From Halomonas maura (GTDB taxonomy: Bacteria > Pseudomonadota > Gammaproteobacteria > Pseudomonadales > Halomonadaceae), in NCBI RefSeq assembly GCF_030409305.1, contig NZ_JAUFPQ010000033.1:1-36985 (forward strand): DNA of 36,985 bases, read 5' to 3'. Under the pieces are notes generated by a model. That model saw nothing but the letters and a program-made list of their open reading frames with translations, was not told where the DNA came from and did no database searches. Shown one piece after another: positions 1 through 8,298 of this stretch (its first letter is position 1; each line of letters opens with the position of its first letter). The translations under genes and the position numbers were made by a program.

Positions 1-1248
1 GGCGGCCGGCCCGGCTGATGCCGGCGCCGCGGCGGGCACGGCCTGGGAAGCCGGCGGCGCACTGGCCGGGGCCTCGCCCTGGCTGGCCGGCGGCGAGCCG
101 GGGTCGCCGCGCAACGGCAGCGGCGTCTGTGCCGGCTTGGGCACGCCCTGGGGCCGGAAGGCCAGCATGCGCAGCAGGGTCATCTCCAGGGCGGTGCGCA
201 GATCGGGGGCGTGGGCCATGTCGCCGCGGCCCTGGATGCCGATCTGATAATAGAGCTGGATGTCCTCGGCGGTGAAGCGCGAGGCCAGCGCCAGCAGCGT
301 CTCACGGTCGCCGTGACCGTTGTCCAGGGCCTCGGGCACCATCTGGGCCACGGCCAGGCGATGCAGCACGCCGGTGACGTCGTCGAGCACGCCGGCGAAA
401 TCCGGGCCCTGCTCGGCCAGGGCCGCCACCTCGGCGAGCACCCGGGCGGCGTCGACCTCGGCCAGCGCCTCGAGCAGCGCCAGCACGTGGCGATGGTCCA
501 GGGTGCCGAGCATGGCCGCCACGTCGGCATGGCGCACCTCGCCCTGACCGAAGGCGATGGCCTGGTCGGTCAGGCTCATGGCGTCGCGCATGGAGCCCTC
601 GGCCGCCTTGCCCAGCAGCCACAGGGCGCTCTCTTCGAAGGGTACCGCCTCGGCCTCGAGTACCGTGGAGAGGTGACCGACGATACGCTCCGGCGGCATG
701 TGCTTGAGGGTGAACTGCAGGCAGCGCGACAGCACCGTGGGCGGCAGCTTCTGCGGGTCGGTGGTCGCCAGCAGGAACTTCACGTGGGGCGGTGGCTCTT
801 CCAGGGTCTTGAGCAGCGCATTGAAGCTGCTGGTGGAGAGCATGTGCACCTCGTCGATGAGGTACACCTTGTAGCGCCCCTGGGTCGGTGCGTACTGCAC
901 GTTGTCGAGCAGCTCGCGGGTGTCCTCCACCTTGGTGCGCGAGGCGGCGTCGACCTCGATCAGGTCGACGAAGCGCCCCTGGTCGATGGCCTCACAGCTC
1001 GGGCACTGGCCGCAAGGGGTGGAGGTCACGCCCTCGTCGCCCCGCCCATTGGCAGTGCAGTTCAGGCACTTGGCGAGGATCCTCGCCAGCGTGGTCTTGC
1101 CCACGCCGCGGGTCCCGGTGAACAGGTAGGCATGGTGCAGCCGGCCCTGATCCAGGGCGTTGACCAGGGCACGCTGGACGTGCTCCTGGCCGACCAGTTC
1201 ATGGAAGGTACGCGGCCGCCACTTGCGGGCCAGAACCTGATAGCTCAT
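1..1248 (-). CDS. dnaX: DNA polymerase III subunit gamma/tau (3'-truncated by window edge)
   Basis: Clamp-loader ATPase of the replicative polymerase; it loads the beta clamp and, as tau, couples the cores to the helicase. The 416 visible codons begin MSYQVLARKWRPRTF, the standard DnaX N-terminus. They show a Walker A (GTRGVGKTT, about residues 44-52), a Cys cluster for zinc (CLNC...CGQCPSC, about 61-85), a Walker B (LIDEVHML) and the SRC arginine-finger motif (TVLSRCLQF). From about residue 375 the protein becomes a Pro/Ala-rich linker (PASQ, PAAAPAS) that continues past base 1. The start is the only ATG giving the conserved N-terminus. The slippery A-AAA-AAG site that makes gamma in E. coli would lie beyond the visible part, so gamma production cannot be judged. 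Confidence 0.97.
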   Translation of the reverse strand, partial: MSYQVLARKWRPRTFHELVGQEHVQRALVNALDQGRLHHAYLFTGTRGVGKTTLARILAKCLNCTANGRGDEGVTSTPCGQCPSCEAIDQGRFVDLIEVDAASRTKVEDTRELLDNVQYAPTQGRYKVYLIDEVHMLSTSSFNALLKTLEEPPPHVKFLLATTDPQKLPPTVLSRCLQFTLKHMPPERIVGHLSTVLEAEAVPFEESALWLLGKAAEGSMRDAMSLTDQAIAFGQGEVRHADVAAMLGTLDHRHVLALLEALAEVDAARVLAEVAALAEQGPDFAGVLDDVTGVLHRLAVAQMVPEALDNGHGDRETLLALASRFTAEDIQLYYQIGIQGRGDMAHAPDLRTALEMTLLRMLAFRPQGVPKPAQTPLPLRGDPGSPPASQGEAPASAPPASQAVPAAAPASAGPAA

Positions 1249-1346
1249 GCAGCTCGGAATCCTTGCAGCTGGGCTGGCTGGCAGCCGAACACGTCAACCC
1301 GCCGGGGCGAGACTCGCTCGCCGACAGGCCCGGGGAAAGTCGCTTC

Positions 1347-1375
1347 ATTCTACCGGGTGGCGGCCGAGGCGCAAA
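1347..1375 (-). promoter_or_regulatory. candidate sigma-70 promoter of dnaX
   Basis: On the minus strand, TTTGCG (-35, 1375-1370) and TAGAAT (-10, 1352-1347) are separated by 17 bp. The -10 matches five of six consensus positions and the -35 only three. It lies about 100 bp upstream of the dnaX ATG, and no better pair was seen in the 1249-1514 gap. Prediction only. Confidence 0.4.
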
Positions 1376-1514
1376 GGTCGGGGCCGTCCCGGCCGGCGAT
1401 GGCGGCTGCCCCCGGGCTTGCGCCGCCTCCGCCGGCGCGCCACAGTGGCGCCATCGCCGTGGCCCACGCCGGCGCCCGCGGCCGCCCCTTCAGGCACGAC
1501 AGTCAGGACACCCG

Positions 1515-2705
1515 ATGGACAGACCCTCGCCCCGGTTCCGCACGGCCGTTCTCTGCCTCATGGTCGCCGCCATGGTGCTGATGTCCTGGCTGGATACCGC
1601 CGACCGCCGCACGGAGGCCTATGTCGATGCCGCCATGGTCCAGGCCCTGGCCGCCTTCGCCACCGCCCGCGCCCTGAATGGCGGCATCTCGGTGCTGCAA
1701 TCCACCGAGGTGGGCGTCGGGGTGGCCAGCACCCAGCCGCTGGAGATGCTCGATCCACTGAACGACATGGTCGAGGACTACGCGGATGTCATGCAGCTGT
1801 CGATCGGTTCCCTGGTCACCCAGAAGGTGCTGGTCGAGATCGTCTCCACCGAGGCGTTCAAGCTGCTGCTGACCCTGGGCGGCCTGCTGCTGGTCCTCAG
1901 CCTGTTCCTGCGAGGGGGACGCCATGCGCCCGTCTTCCTCAAGGCCTTCCTGCTGGCCTCGCTCGCCCGCTTCCTGTTCGTCGTCGCGATGCTGCTCAAC
2001 GGCCTGGTCGACCAGGCGGTCATCGACGCCCGGGCCGAGGCCAACATGGCCACCGTCGACGAGCTGGCCAGTGACATCGCCGGGCTGGAGGGCCGCGCGG
2101 CGCTGGACGAACGCTCCCGGGACGCGCTCGAGGAGCGCCTGGCCGGGTTCGAGGCGGACAGGCAGCGTCTGGCGGCCGAGCGGGCCGAGGGCCGGCGGCG
2201 CCTGCAGGCGGCCAGGGCCGCGGTGGGCCGGGCCAACACCGAGCTGGCCCACCGCGAGGGCCAGATGGGGCTCGTCGAGCGGCTCAACGTCTTCCACGAG
2301 GACCCCGCCCAGGCACGCCTGGAGCGGCGTCTGGATGCACGGCGCGAACGGCGGGACGAGAGCCGCGAGGCGCAGCGCCGCCTCGACGAGCGATGGGAGC
2401 GGCTCGAGGCGCAGATCGCCGAGACCCGCCAGACCCTGAGCGGCGAGCCGGACGAGGGCTGGCTGTCCGGCCTGACGGCGCGGCTCGCCTCGCTGCGCGA
2501 CGCGGCGAGCCTCGAGGCCCTCTCCGGCCGGGTGGAGGGGTCGATCACCGCCATGCTGACCCTGATGGCGTTGTTCGTGTTCCGGACCCTGCTGCTGCCC
2601 CTGGCCATGCTCGTCCTGCTGCTCAAGGGCTTCCGGCTCATCTGGCGGCTCGACCACCGCCGCTGGCTCGGCCGGCGCGCCGGGCCCACCCCGGGCGAGG
2701 GTTGA
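1515..2705 (+). CDS. coiled-coil inner-membrane protein of unknown function
   Basis: 396 residues; family not recognised. Apparent layout: one hydrophobic segment near residues 10-26, a hydrophilic stretch to about 110, two adjacent membrane segments near 113-133 and 140-163, a long charged heptad-rich coiled coil about 170-335 (many Glu/Arg/Ala, e.g. ALEERLAGFEADRQRLAAER), then a strongly hydrophobic segment near 350-376 and a short basic tail. The ATG at 1515 follows AGGA seven bases upstream; an earlier ATG in the same frame at 1263 would add a low-complexity, non-membrane leader and is rejected. The gene is divergent from dnaX and convergent with the following nuclease-like gene. A membrane-anchored rod or scaffold is a guess from architecture only. 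Confidence 0.8.
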   Translation: MDRPSPRFRTAVLCLMVAAMVLMSWLDTADRRTEAYVDAAMVQALAAFATARALNGGISVLQSTEVGVGVASTQPLEMLDPLNDMVEDYADVMQLSIGSLVTQKVLVEIVSTEAFKLLLTLGGLLLVLSLFLRGGRHAPVFLKAFLLASLARFLFVVAMLLNGLVDQAVIDARAEANMATVDELASDIAGLEGRAALDERSRDALEERLAGFEADRQRLAAERAEGRRRLQAARAAVGRANTELAHREGQMGLVERLNVFHEDPAQARLERRLDARRERRDESREAQRRLDERWERLEAQIAETRQTLSGEPDEGWLSGLTARLASLRDAASLEALSGRVEGSITAMLTLMALFVFRTLLLPLAMLVLLLKGFRLIWRLDHRRWLGRRAGPTPGEG

Positions 2706-2728
2706 GCGCGGCGCGATGCCAGGCGCCC

Positions 2729-3772
2729 TCAGGGCTCGCACAGCCGGCCGCTGCCACGGATCTCGGCGAGCCGAGCGCCGGCGATGCCGCGGATACGCGT
2801 CAGCTCGGCGGCGTCGTGCCAGGGACGCCCGGCGACGATGGCCGCGGCCCGCGCCGGGCCGACATGGGGCAGGGTCTCCAGCGCGGCCCGAGCACTGGCG
2901 TTGAGGTCGACACACCGGGCCGCCATCTCGGCGGCGTCGCCCCTGGCCGGGATCTTCAGCCGGCCACCGTGCAGGGCCAGGTAGACCGGGGCATGGTCCG
3001 AGACGCGCTCCCGGGCCCGCGCATGGTCGAGGCCCACCAGGGCGGGAAAGCGCACCATGCCGAGGTCGGCGGGACTCAGGCGGTCCGGGCGATACCAGAT
3101 ATTGTCGTAGCGGCTGGCGTAGCGCCCGTCGGCCTCGGAGAGGGTGGTCGCCTGGTCGGCGAGGGCCGGCACCGCGCCCAGCGCGCGCAGCGGCGCCCAG
3201 GCCGCGTGGTCCGCCGGCAGGTTGAAGTCGCCCATCAGCAGGCGGGGAGTCTCGGGATGGGCCTCGGCGAGCCACTGCCAGTAGTCGGCCAGGGCGGCGA
3301 TCTCCGGCAGGCGATCGTCGATACCCTCGCCATAGATCACGTGCACCGAGGCGGCCACGAAGGCCTCGCCGCTCTGGCGGTCGCGAAACCGCGCCGAATA
3401 GGGCTCCCGGGCGAACACGTCGCCAGGGTCGAGGTACACCACCGCCCCGTCGAGGTACTCGACCTCGGCCTCCCGCCACAGGAAGCCGTAATGCTCCTGG
3501 TAGCGGCCACGCCCCAGCGCGTGGCTGGCCATGGCCGACCAGGGCTCGCCCGAGGCGGCCTCGAGGGCCCGCTCCAGCCGCCCCAGCGCCGCCGGGTCCA
3601 TCAGTTCCTGTACCGCCAGCAGGTCGAAGTGGTCGGCCACCCGGGCGATCAGGTCGACGCGCTTGTCGTTGTTCCAGCCGAGATGCTCGATGTTCCAGCT
3701 GCCGACCACCGCATCGGCCCTGGCCGACACCGACAGCACGGCGAGAACCGCCGCCATGGCAAGACGTTGCAT
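2729..3772 (-). CDS. secreted endonuclease/exonuclease/phosphatase-family protein with C-terminal helix-hairpin-helix
   Basis: 347 residues. The first 20 residues (MQRLAMAAVLAVLSVSARAD) form a signal peptide, so a periplasmic or secreted protein is expected. The EEP (DNase I-like) fold is shown in order by GSWNIEHLGW (active-site Asn near 27), AVQELMD (metal Glu near 56), LLMGDFNLPADH (Asp/Asn) and RVSDHAPVYL (terminal Asp-His). A ComEA-type double helix-hairpin-helix follows at about 284-345 (LNASARAALETLPHVGPARA, IRGIAGARLAEI), which in this family binds DNA backbone. GGAGGGAAGGGC directly before the ATG at 3772 fixes the start over a longer non-signal form at 3826. Likely role: extracellular or periplasmic nuclease, perhaps in DNA scavenging. 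Substrate is inferred; phosphodiesterases share the fold. Confidence 0.88.
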   Translation of the reverse strand: MQRLAMAAVLAVLSVSARADAVVGSWNIEHLGWNNDKRVDLIARVADHFDLLAVQELMDPAALGRLERALEAASGEPWSAMASHALGRGRYQEHYGFLWREAEVEYLDGAVVYLDPGDVFAREPYSARFRDRQSGEAFVAASVHVIYGEGIDDRLPEIAALADYWQWLAEAHPETPRLLMGDFNLPADHAAWAPLRALGAVPALADQATTLSEADGRYASRYDNIWYRPDRLSPADLGMVRFPALVGLDHARARERVSDHAPVYLALHGGRLKIPARGDAAEMAARCVDLNASARAALETLPHVGPARAAAIVAGRPWHDAAELTRIRGIAGARLAEIRGSGRLCEP

Positions 3773-3924
3773 GCCCTTCCCTCCGACAAAGGGCGCCATC
3801 CTGCAGCGCCGCATCGGGCAGTGCAATAGCGGCAGGCTCGGGAAAGGGCCGGCGAGGCCAGGTCGGTCTGTTAGGCTGAGGGCGCCCCACGGGCCACAGC
3901 AACAGCGGAAAAGGGACGGACCGC

Positions 3925-4956
3925 ATGATCGCCATACTGACCTGGACCCTCGTCGCCGTGATCGCCACGGCCATCGTCTGGAAGGGCAGCGGGCTGCTCG
4001 AGAGCAGCAGCGAGCGCCTCTCGGCCCATTATCGGCTCCCCGATATCGTGCAGGGCGCCATCGTGGTCGCGGTGGGGTCGAGCTTTCCGGAACTCTCCAC
4101 CACCGTGATCTCGACCCTGCTGCACGGGGAATTCGAGTTGGGCGTGGCGGCCATCGTCGGCTCGGCGCTGTTCAACATCCTGGTGATCCCCGCCGTCTCC
4201 GGCCTGGCCAGCCACCAGGCGCTGACCGCCAACCGCGACCTGGTCTACAAGGAGGCCCAGTTCTACATGATCGCGGTGGCAGTGCTGACGCTGACCTTCT
4301 CCTTCGCCGCCATCTACCACCCCGTGCCCGACGACGCCGGCGCCATCCGTGGCGAAATGACCCGCTGGCTGGCCCTGATGCCGGTGGCACTCTACGGGCT
4401 CTACCTGTTCGTGCAGTACCAGGACACCCTGGAGTACGAGGCGGAGGTGGATGCCCGGGACATCCGTCCCGGACGCGAGTGGGCCCGGCTCGCGCTGTCG
4501 CTGGGGGTGATCGTGGTCGGCGTGGAGGGGCTGGTCCAGGCGGCCATCCATTTCGGCGAGATCTTCGGCACGCCGAGTTTCCTGTGGGGCATCACGGTGG
4601 TCGCCGCCGGCACCTCGATCCCCGATGCCTTCGTCTCCATCCGCGCCGCCCGCCAGGGCCGCGGGGTGACCAGCATCGCCAACGTGCTGGGCAGCAATAC
4701 CTTCGACCTGCTGGTATGCATTCCCGCCGGGGTGCTGATCGCCGGCACCGCCGTGGTCAACTTCTCCATCGCCGCGCCGATGATGGCCGCCCTCACCGGC
4801 GCCACCGTGGCGCTGTTCCTGATGATGCGTACCGGCATGGTACTGACGCGACCGGAGTGCGTGGCCCTGCTGGTGCTCTATGCAGGCTTCCTGGCCTGGA
4901 TCGGCGCGGAGACCTTCGGGGCCGTGGACTGGGTGCCGAGCCTGCCGCCCCGCTAG
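3925..4956 (+). CDS. CaCA-family calcium/sodium:proton antiporter-like membrane protein
   Basis: 343 residues, about ten hydrophobic segments. The two inverted alpha-repeats that form the ion site in the cation/Ca2+ exchanger superfamily are clear: GSSFPELSTT with GSALFNILVIP (about residues 52-95), and GTSIPDAFVSI with GSNTFDLLVCIP (about 230-272). The conserved acidic residues of the repeats are a Glu in the first (FPEL) and an Asp in the second (IPDA), a pattern compatible with Na+/Ca2+ or cation/H+ exchange. GGAAAAGGGA precedes the ATG. The TAG stop lies inside the CTAG that borders the palindromic element at 4953-5120, so the element inserted at the stop codon without changing the protein. 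Ion specificity cannot be read from sequence. Confidence 0.9.
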   Translation: MIAILTWTLVAVIATAIVWKGSGLLESSSERLSAHYRLPDIVQGAIVVAVGSSFPELSTTVISTLLHGEFELGVAAIVGSALFNILVIPAVSGLASHQALTANRDLVYKEAQFYMIAVAVLTLTFSFAAIYHPVPDDAGAIRGEMTRWLALMPVALYGLYLFVQYQDTLEYEAEVDARDIRPGREWARLALSLGVIVVGVEGLVQAAIHFGEIFGTPSFLWGITVVAAGTSIPDAFVSIRAARQGRGVTSIANVLGSNTFDLLVCIPAGVLIAGTAVVNFSIAAPMMAALTGATVALFLMMRTGMVLTRPECVALLVLYAGFLAWIGAETFGAVDWVPSLPPR

Positions 4957-5120
4957 GAGCCTGTCGGACTTAACGCTGACCTACTGCGATTCCCGGGCTT
5001 TCGGCCAACTTCATTCGATCTGCTTCGTTAAATAGCACGCTATTCGCCTCAACAGATCGATAAAGTTGACTCGAAATCCGGGAATCTCGTGACGATCGGT
5101 CAAATCCGACAGGCTCCTAG
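4953..5120. repeat. 168-bp MITE-like palindromic element with CTAG at both ends
   Basis: Both ends carry the perfect 16-bp inverted repeat CTAGGAGCCTGTCGGA (4953-4968; complement at 5105-5120). The arms stay complementary, imperfectly, to the centre, where AATAGC-AC-GCTATT closes the hairpin near 5036-5049. Shared internal blocks include GATTCCCGG and ATCGATCTG-like segments. No open reading frame inside has coding features. If the outer CTAG is a target-site duplication, the true terminal repeat is GAGCCTGTCGGA; CTAG fits the YTAR targets used by IS5-family transposases. It sits between two convergent genes (antiporter and cysK) and could act as a two-way terminator. A REP-like or non-mobile palindrome is the alternative. 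Confidence 0.75.
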
Positions 5121-5158
5121 GCGACAGGCCCGGCGGCCCGAAGGACGCCGGGAACGGC

Positions 5159-6130
5159 CTACTGGACGGTTTCCTGCTCGCCGAAGCGGCCCGCGAAGAG
5201 CGCCGAGGTGAGGTAGCGCTCGGCGCTGTCCGGCAGCACCACGACGATGTTCTTGCCCTGGTGCTCGGGCTGGCGCGCGATGCGCAGCGCGGCGACCATG
5301 GCGGCGCCACAGGAGATGCCGCAGAGGATGCCCTCCTCCTGCATCAGCCGATGGGCCATGGCGATCGCCTCGTCGTTGTCCACGGTCTCGATCTGATCCA
5401 CCAGCGACATGTCCAGGTTGGCGGGCACGAACCCGGCGCCGATGCCCTGGATCTTGTGGGGGGCCGGCGTCAGCGTCTGCCCGTTGCGCGCCTGGGTGAT
5501 CACCGGCGAGTCGACGGGTTCCACGGCCACGGTGGTGATCGCCTTGCCGCGGGTCTGCTTGATGTGGCGGGACACGCCGGTCAGGGTGCCGCCGGTGCCC
5601 ACCCCGGCCACCAGGATATCGATCTCGCCATCGCTATCCTCCCAGATCTCGGGGCCGGTGGTGGTCTCGTGGATCCGCGGGTTGGCCGGGTTCTCGAATT
5701 GCTGGGGCAGGAAGTACTTGCCCGGTTCCGCCTCGGCCAGCTCCTCGGCCTTGGCGATCGCCCCGGGCATGCCCTTGGCCGGCTCGGTGAGCACCAGCTC
5801 GGCGCCCAGCGCCTTGAGCACCTTGCGCCGCTCCAGGCTCATGGAGGACGGCATGGTCAGCACCAGCGGATAGCCCCGGGCGGCGGCCACGAAGGCCAGG
5901 GCGATGCCGGTATTGCCGCTGGTGGGCTCGATGATGGTCATGCCGGGCTTGAGGGCGCCACGCTCCTCGGCATCCCAGATCATCGCCGCACCGATGCGGC
6001 ACTTCACCGAGTAGGCGGGGTTGCGCCCCTCGATCTTGGCCCAGATCGTCGCGCCCTCGTTGACCCGGTTGAGCCGCACCAGCGGGGTATTGCCGATCGA
6101 CTGCGAGTTGTCGTCGAAGATTCGCGCCAT
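5159..6130 (-). CDS. cysK: cysteine synthase A (O-acetylserine sulfhydrylase)
   Basis: PLP enzyme making L-cysteine and acetate from O-acetylserine and sulfide. The 323 residues equal the E. coli CysK length and align throughout: the PLP lysine is K43 in NPAYSVKCRIGA, the substrate loop is EPTSGNTG (68-75), the phosphate-binding loop is GVGTGGTLTG, and IQGIGAGFVPANLD is the CysK-type stretch near 225. This distinguishes it from the shorter CysM. AAGGAG sits seven bases before the ATG. The gene starts 31 bp after the stop of the acetylpolyamine amidohydrolase-like gene on the same strand, so co-transcription is likely. Downstream is a GC-rich stem (CCCGGCG/CGCCGGG, 5129-5152) without a U-run, then the palindromic element. 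Confidence 0.97.
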   Translation of the reverse strand: MARIFDDNSQSIGNTPLVRLNRVNEGATIWAKIEGRNPAYSVKCRIGAAMIWDAEERGALKPGMTIIEPTSGNTGIALAFVAAARGYPLVLTMPSSMSLERRKVLKALGAELVLTEPAKGMPGAIAKAEELAEAEPGKYFLPQQFENPANPRIHETTTGPEIWEDSDGEIDILVAGVGTGGTLTGVSRHIKQTRGKAITTVAVEPVDSPVITQARNGQTLTPAPHKIQGIGAGFVPANLDMSLVDQIETVDNDEAIAMAHRLMQEEGILCGISCGAAMVAALRIARQPEHQGKNIVVVLPDSAERYLTSALFAGRFGEQETVQ

Positions 6131-6161
6131 GAAACACTCCTTTTCCTGGGATGATGGGCCG

Positions 6162-7205
6162 TCAGGCCTCGCGGGAGGCGGCCTCGAAGCCGCTCAACAC
6201 GTTGACGGCATTGATGCCGATCGCTGCCACCGCGTAGCCGCCCTCGAGCAGGAAGGTCGTGGGCAGGCCCAGGGTGGCGAGGCGTCGGCCGAGTTCGGTG
6301 AAGTCGTCGCTGGTCAGCTTGAAGGCGCTGATCGGGTCGTGCTCGAAGGCGTCCACCCCGAGCGAGACCACCAGCACCTCGCAGCCGGCGGCGCGGATGC
6401 GCCCCAAGGCGTCATCCAGGGCCCGGGACCAGGCGTCGAAGGCGGTGCCCGGCGCCATGGGGTAGTTGAGGTTGTAGCCCTGCCCTCGCCCGCACCCGGT
6501 CTCGTCGGCGTGGCCGAGGAAGTAGGGGAAGCAGCTGCGCGGGTCGCCGTGCAGCGAGGCGAAGAGCACGTCGTCCCGGGCGTAGAAGATCTCCTGGGTG
6601 CCGTTGCCATGGTGGAAGTCGACATCCAGCACGGCCACCCGGGCCGCGCCCTGATCGAGGGCATGCTGGGCGGCGATGGCGGCATTGTTGAAGAAGCAGT
6701 AGCCCCCGAACTGGTCACTGGCAGCGTGGTGGCCCGGCGGCCGGCACAGCCCGAAGCTCGGCTCGCCGGTCGCCAGGGTATGCGCCATGGCGGACAGCGC
6801 GATGTCCTTGCTGGCCGTGGCGGCCTCGAAGGTACCCGCGCAGATCGAGGTATCGGCGGACTGAGCATAGTGGCCCAGGCGACCATCGATATGCTCGGGG
6901 ATCACGTCGTCACGCAGCCTCCGCGTCGGCCAGATCCAGGCGATGGCCTCGCCGGTCCGCCCCGCCGCCTGCCACTCGTCCCAGCAGCCGGCGATGAAGT
7001 CCACATAGCCGCGATCGTGCACGGCCAGCACCGGTGCCAGGCCGAAGCTCCCGGGCTCGCGCACCTCACCAAGGCCGACCTCGCGCACCCGCTTGAGCAC
7101 CAGCTCGACCCGCTCGGGACTCTCGTAGGGCACCACCAGGCGCCCGCCATCCAGCTCGGTGCGCGCCCGGCGCCGGAGGGTCTGGTCACTGTAGAAGGTC
7201 AACAT
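6162..7205 (-). CDS. histone-deacetylase-family acetylpolyamine amidohydrolase
   Basis: Zinc amidohydrolase expected to remove acetyl groups from acetylated polyamines or other small acyl-amines in the cytoplasm. The length (347 residues) and residues match the acetylpolyamine amidohydrolase branch: CRPPGHHA gives tandem active-site His159/His160, LDVDFHHGNG gives zinc ligands Asp195 and His197, LGVDAFEHDP gives the third ligand Asp285, and LEGGY gives the transition-state Tyr324. The first 100 residues, with a WIWPTRR segment, form the insert typical of bacterial polyamine deacetylases. The ribosome site is weak (GGGGCAGGGC). It is the first gene of a probable operon with cysK; both reactions release acetate, but no direct functional link is shown. 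Substrate specificity is inferred. Confidence 0.9.
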   Translation of the reverse strand: MLTFYSDQTLRRRARTELDGGRLVVPYESPERVELVLKRVREVGLGEVREPGSFGLAPVLAVHDRGYVDFIAGCWDEWQAAGRTGEAIAWIWPTRRLRDDVIPEHIDGRLGHYAQSADTSICAGTFEAATASKDIALSAMAHTLATGEPSFGLCRPPGHHAASDQFGGYCFFNNAAIAAQHALDQGAARVAVLDVDFHHGNGTQEIFYARDDVLFASLHGDPRSCFPYFLGHADETGCGRGQGYNLNYPMAPGTAFDAWSRALDDALGRIRAAGCEVLVVSLGVDAFEHDPISAFKLTSDDFTELGRRLATLGLPTTFLLEGGYAVAAIGINAVNVLSGFEAASREA

Positions 7206-7306
7206 GTCACGCCCTGCCCCTGTCTGGATCGAATGCGGCGAGACCGCCCGGGCCGATCGACCGGCAACATGGGGCTCCCCGACCCGCTAGCTTGCCACCG
7301 GTGCGC

Positions 7307-7321
7307 GGGGTGTGACACCCC
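7307..7321. promoter_or_regulatory. perfect 15-bp palindrome upstream of the amidohydrolase gene
   Basis: GGGGTGTGACACCCC has 7-bp arms and a 1-base centre. It lies about 100 bp before the amidohydrolase start in the 154-bp gap. It could be a dimeric repressor site; no matching regulator is nearby. Confidence 0.35.
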
Positions 7322-7359
7322 AGAGCGCCGGACATTGAGCCTTCCGGGGCGGCGACGAC

Positions 7360-8076
7360 TCAGCTCGCCGGCAGGGCCTGGCGCTCGAGCTCCTGCTTCA
7401 TGGTCTCGTCCAGTTCCAGGCCCGAGGCCAACTGGTCGAGCCAGGCACGCTCCATGGGGTCCTGGTCATCGATCACCGCCACGCTGACCAGGTACATCTC
7501 CCGGGCCGCCTGGGGCGAGTCGGCCTGGCGCGCCAGGGCCAGGGCATCCAGCGGCGCCGTGAGCTGCCGCTCGATCCAGGCATGCAGGTCGTCATCGGCA
7601 CCGAGGGCGTCGATCTGCTCGGTGATCCGAGCCCGCTCACGCTCGTCGATATGGCCATCGGCCCGGGCGGCCATGATCATCGCCTGCAGCAGCGCCAGGC
7701 TGCGCTGCTCCTGGACCTCCCCTTGCAGGCGCTCCATGGGCTGCCCCTCGTGAGCCTCGTCCGCCGAGGCACCGCCCCGGGTATTCTGCCAGGCCTTCCA
7801 GGCCAGCATGCCGGCCCCGGCGATGGCGCCGTACTTGAGCGCCTTGCCGCCAAGCTTGCGGCCACGCTTGGAGCCGACCAGCAGGCCCATGGCCCCGCCG
7901 CCGAGCAGGCTCTTGATGTCGACACCACCGCCCTGGCCGGCGCTCCCGCCCGAGCCGCCCCCGCCCTTGAGCTGGGACGACAGGCCATCCACCAGGCCCT
8001 GCACGTCGACACCGCCCTGGCGGCGTTGACCACCGGCCTGCTGCATCAACTGGTCGAAAATTCGCTTGGCGTTCAT
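7360..8076 (-). CDS. DUF533 (YebE-like) / TerB-like membrane-associated protein
   Basis: 238 residues. It starts MNAKRIFDQLMQQAGGQ; AAGGAG seven bases upstream selects the ATG at 8076 over one at 8136. After a Gly-rich flexible region (about 35-75, GGGGSGGSAGQGG) comes a Gly/Ala-rich hydrophobic segment (LLGGGAMGLLVGSKRGRKLG and YGAIAGAGMLAWKAW, about 78-115), then an acidic helical TerB-like domain (about 130-238, AMIMAARADGHIDERERARI). This is the DUF533 layout seen in E. coli YebE, an inner-membrane protein of unknown function in the envelope-stress regulon. It is transcribed away from ffs, 220 bp downstream of it on the same strand. Confidence 0.88.
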   Translation of the reverse strand: MNAKRIFDQLMQQAGGQRRQGGVDVQGLVDGLSSQLKGGGGSGGSAGQGGGVDIKSLLGGGAMGLLVGSKRGRKLGGKALKYGAIAGAGMLAWKAWQNTRGGASADEAHEGQPMERLQGEVQEQRSLALLQAMIMAARADGHIDERERARITEQIDALGADDDLHAWIERQLTAPLDALALARQADSPQAAREMYLVSVAVIDDQDPMERAWLDQLASGLELDETMKQELERQALPAS

Positions 8077-8298
8077 CAGGATCTCCTTGTCGATGAGGGC
8101 ATCCCCTTCGATAGCATCCCTCGGCGTTCGTTTCATCGTCCGGCCGGCATCGGGAACTGGGGCGGCGCCTCGAGGACACGGGGCGGCCAGCGGTCACGAG
8201 GGGCTAAGCGGGCGCGAACGCTCGCGGGGGCTGTCAAGCAGGGCAAGACAAGAGCCGGGGGAGGTGACGGCCAGGAGAAGGATCGGGAGGCCGCAAAT

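Noticed and set aside
211..1581. 456-codon plus-strand frame over dnaX
   Set aside because: Antisense shadow of the strongly conserved dnaX.
1503..3974. 823-codon open frame on the minus strand
   Set aside because: It runs antisense through the coiled-coil gene and overlaps the nuclease gene in another frame; composition is Gly/Arg/Gln-rich as expected of a shadow frame in GC-rich DNA.
4953..5120. Possible complete insertion sequence
   Set aside because: Only 168 bp and no transposase frame; at most a non-autonomous derivative.
5129..5152. Rho-independent terminator after cysK
   Set aside because: The CCCGGCG/CGCCGGG stem has no U-run; kept only as a remark under cysK.
5011..5310. 99-codon minus-strand frame covering the palindromic element
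   Set aside because: Part lies in the palindrome and part is a shifted frame of the cysK 3' end; no coding signal.
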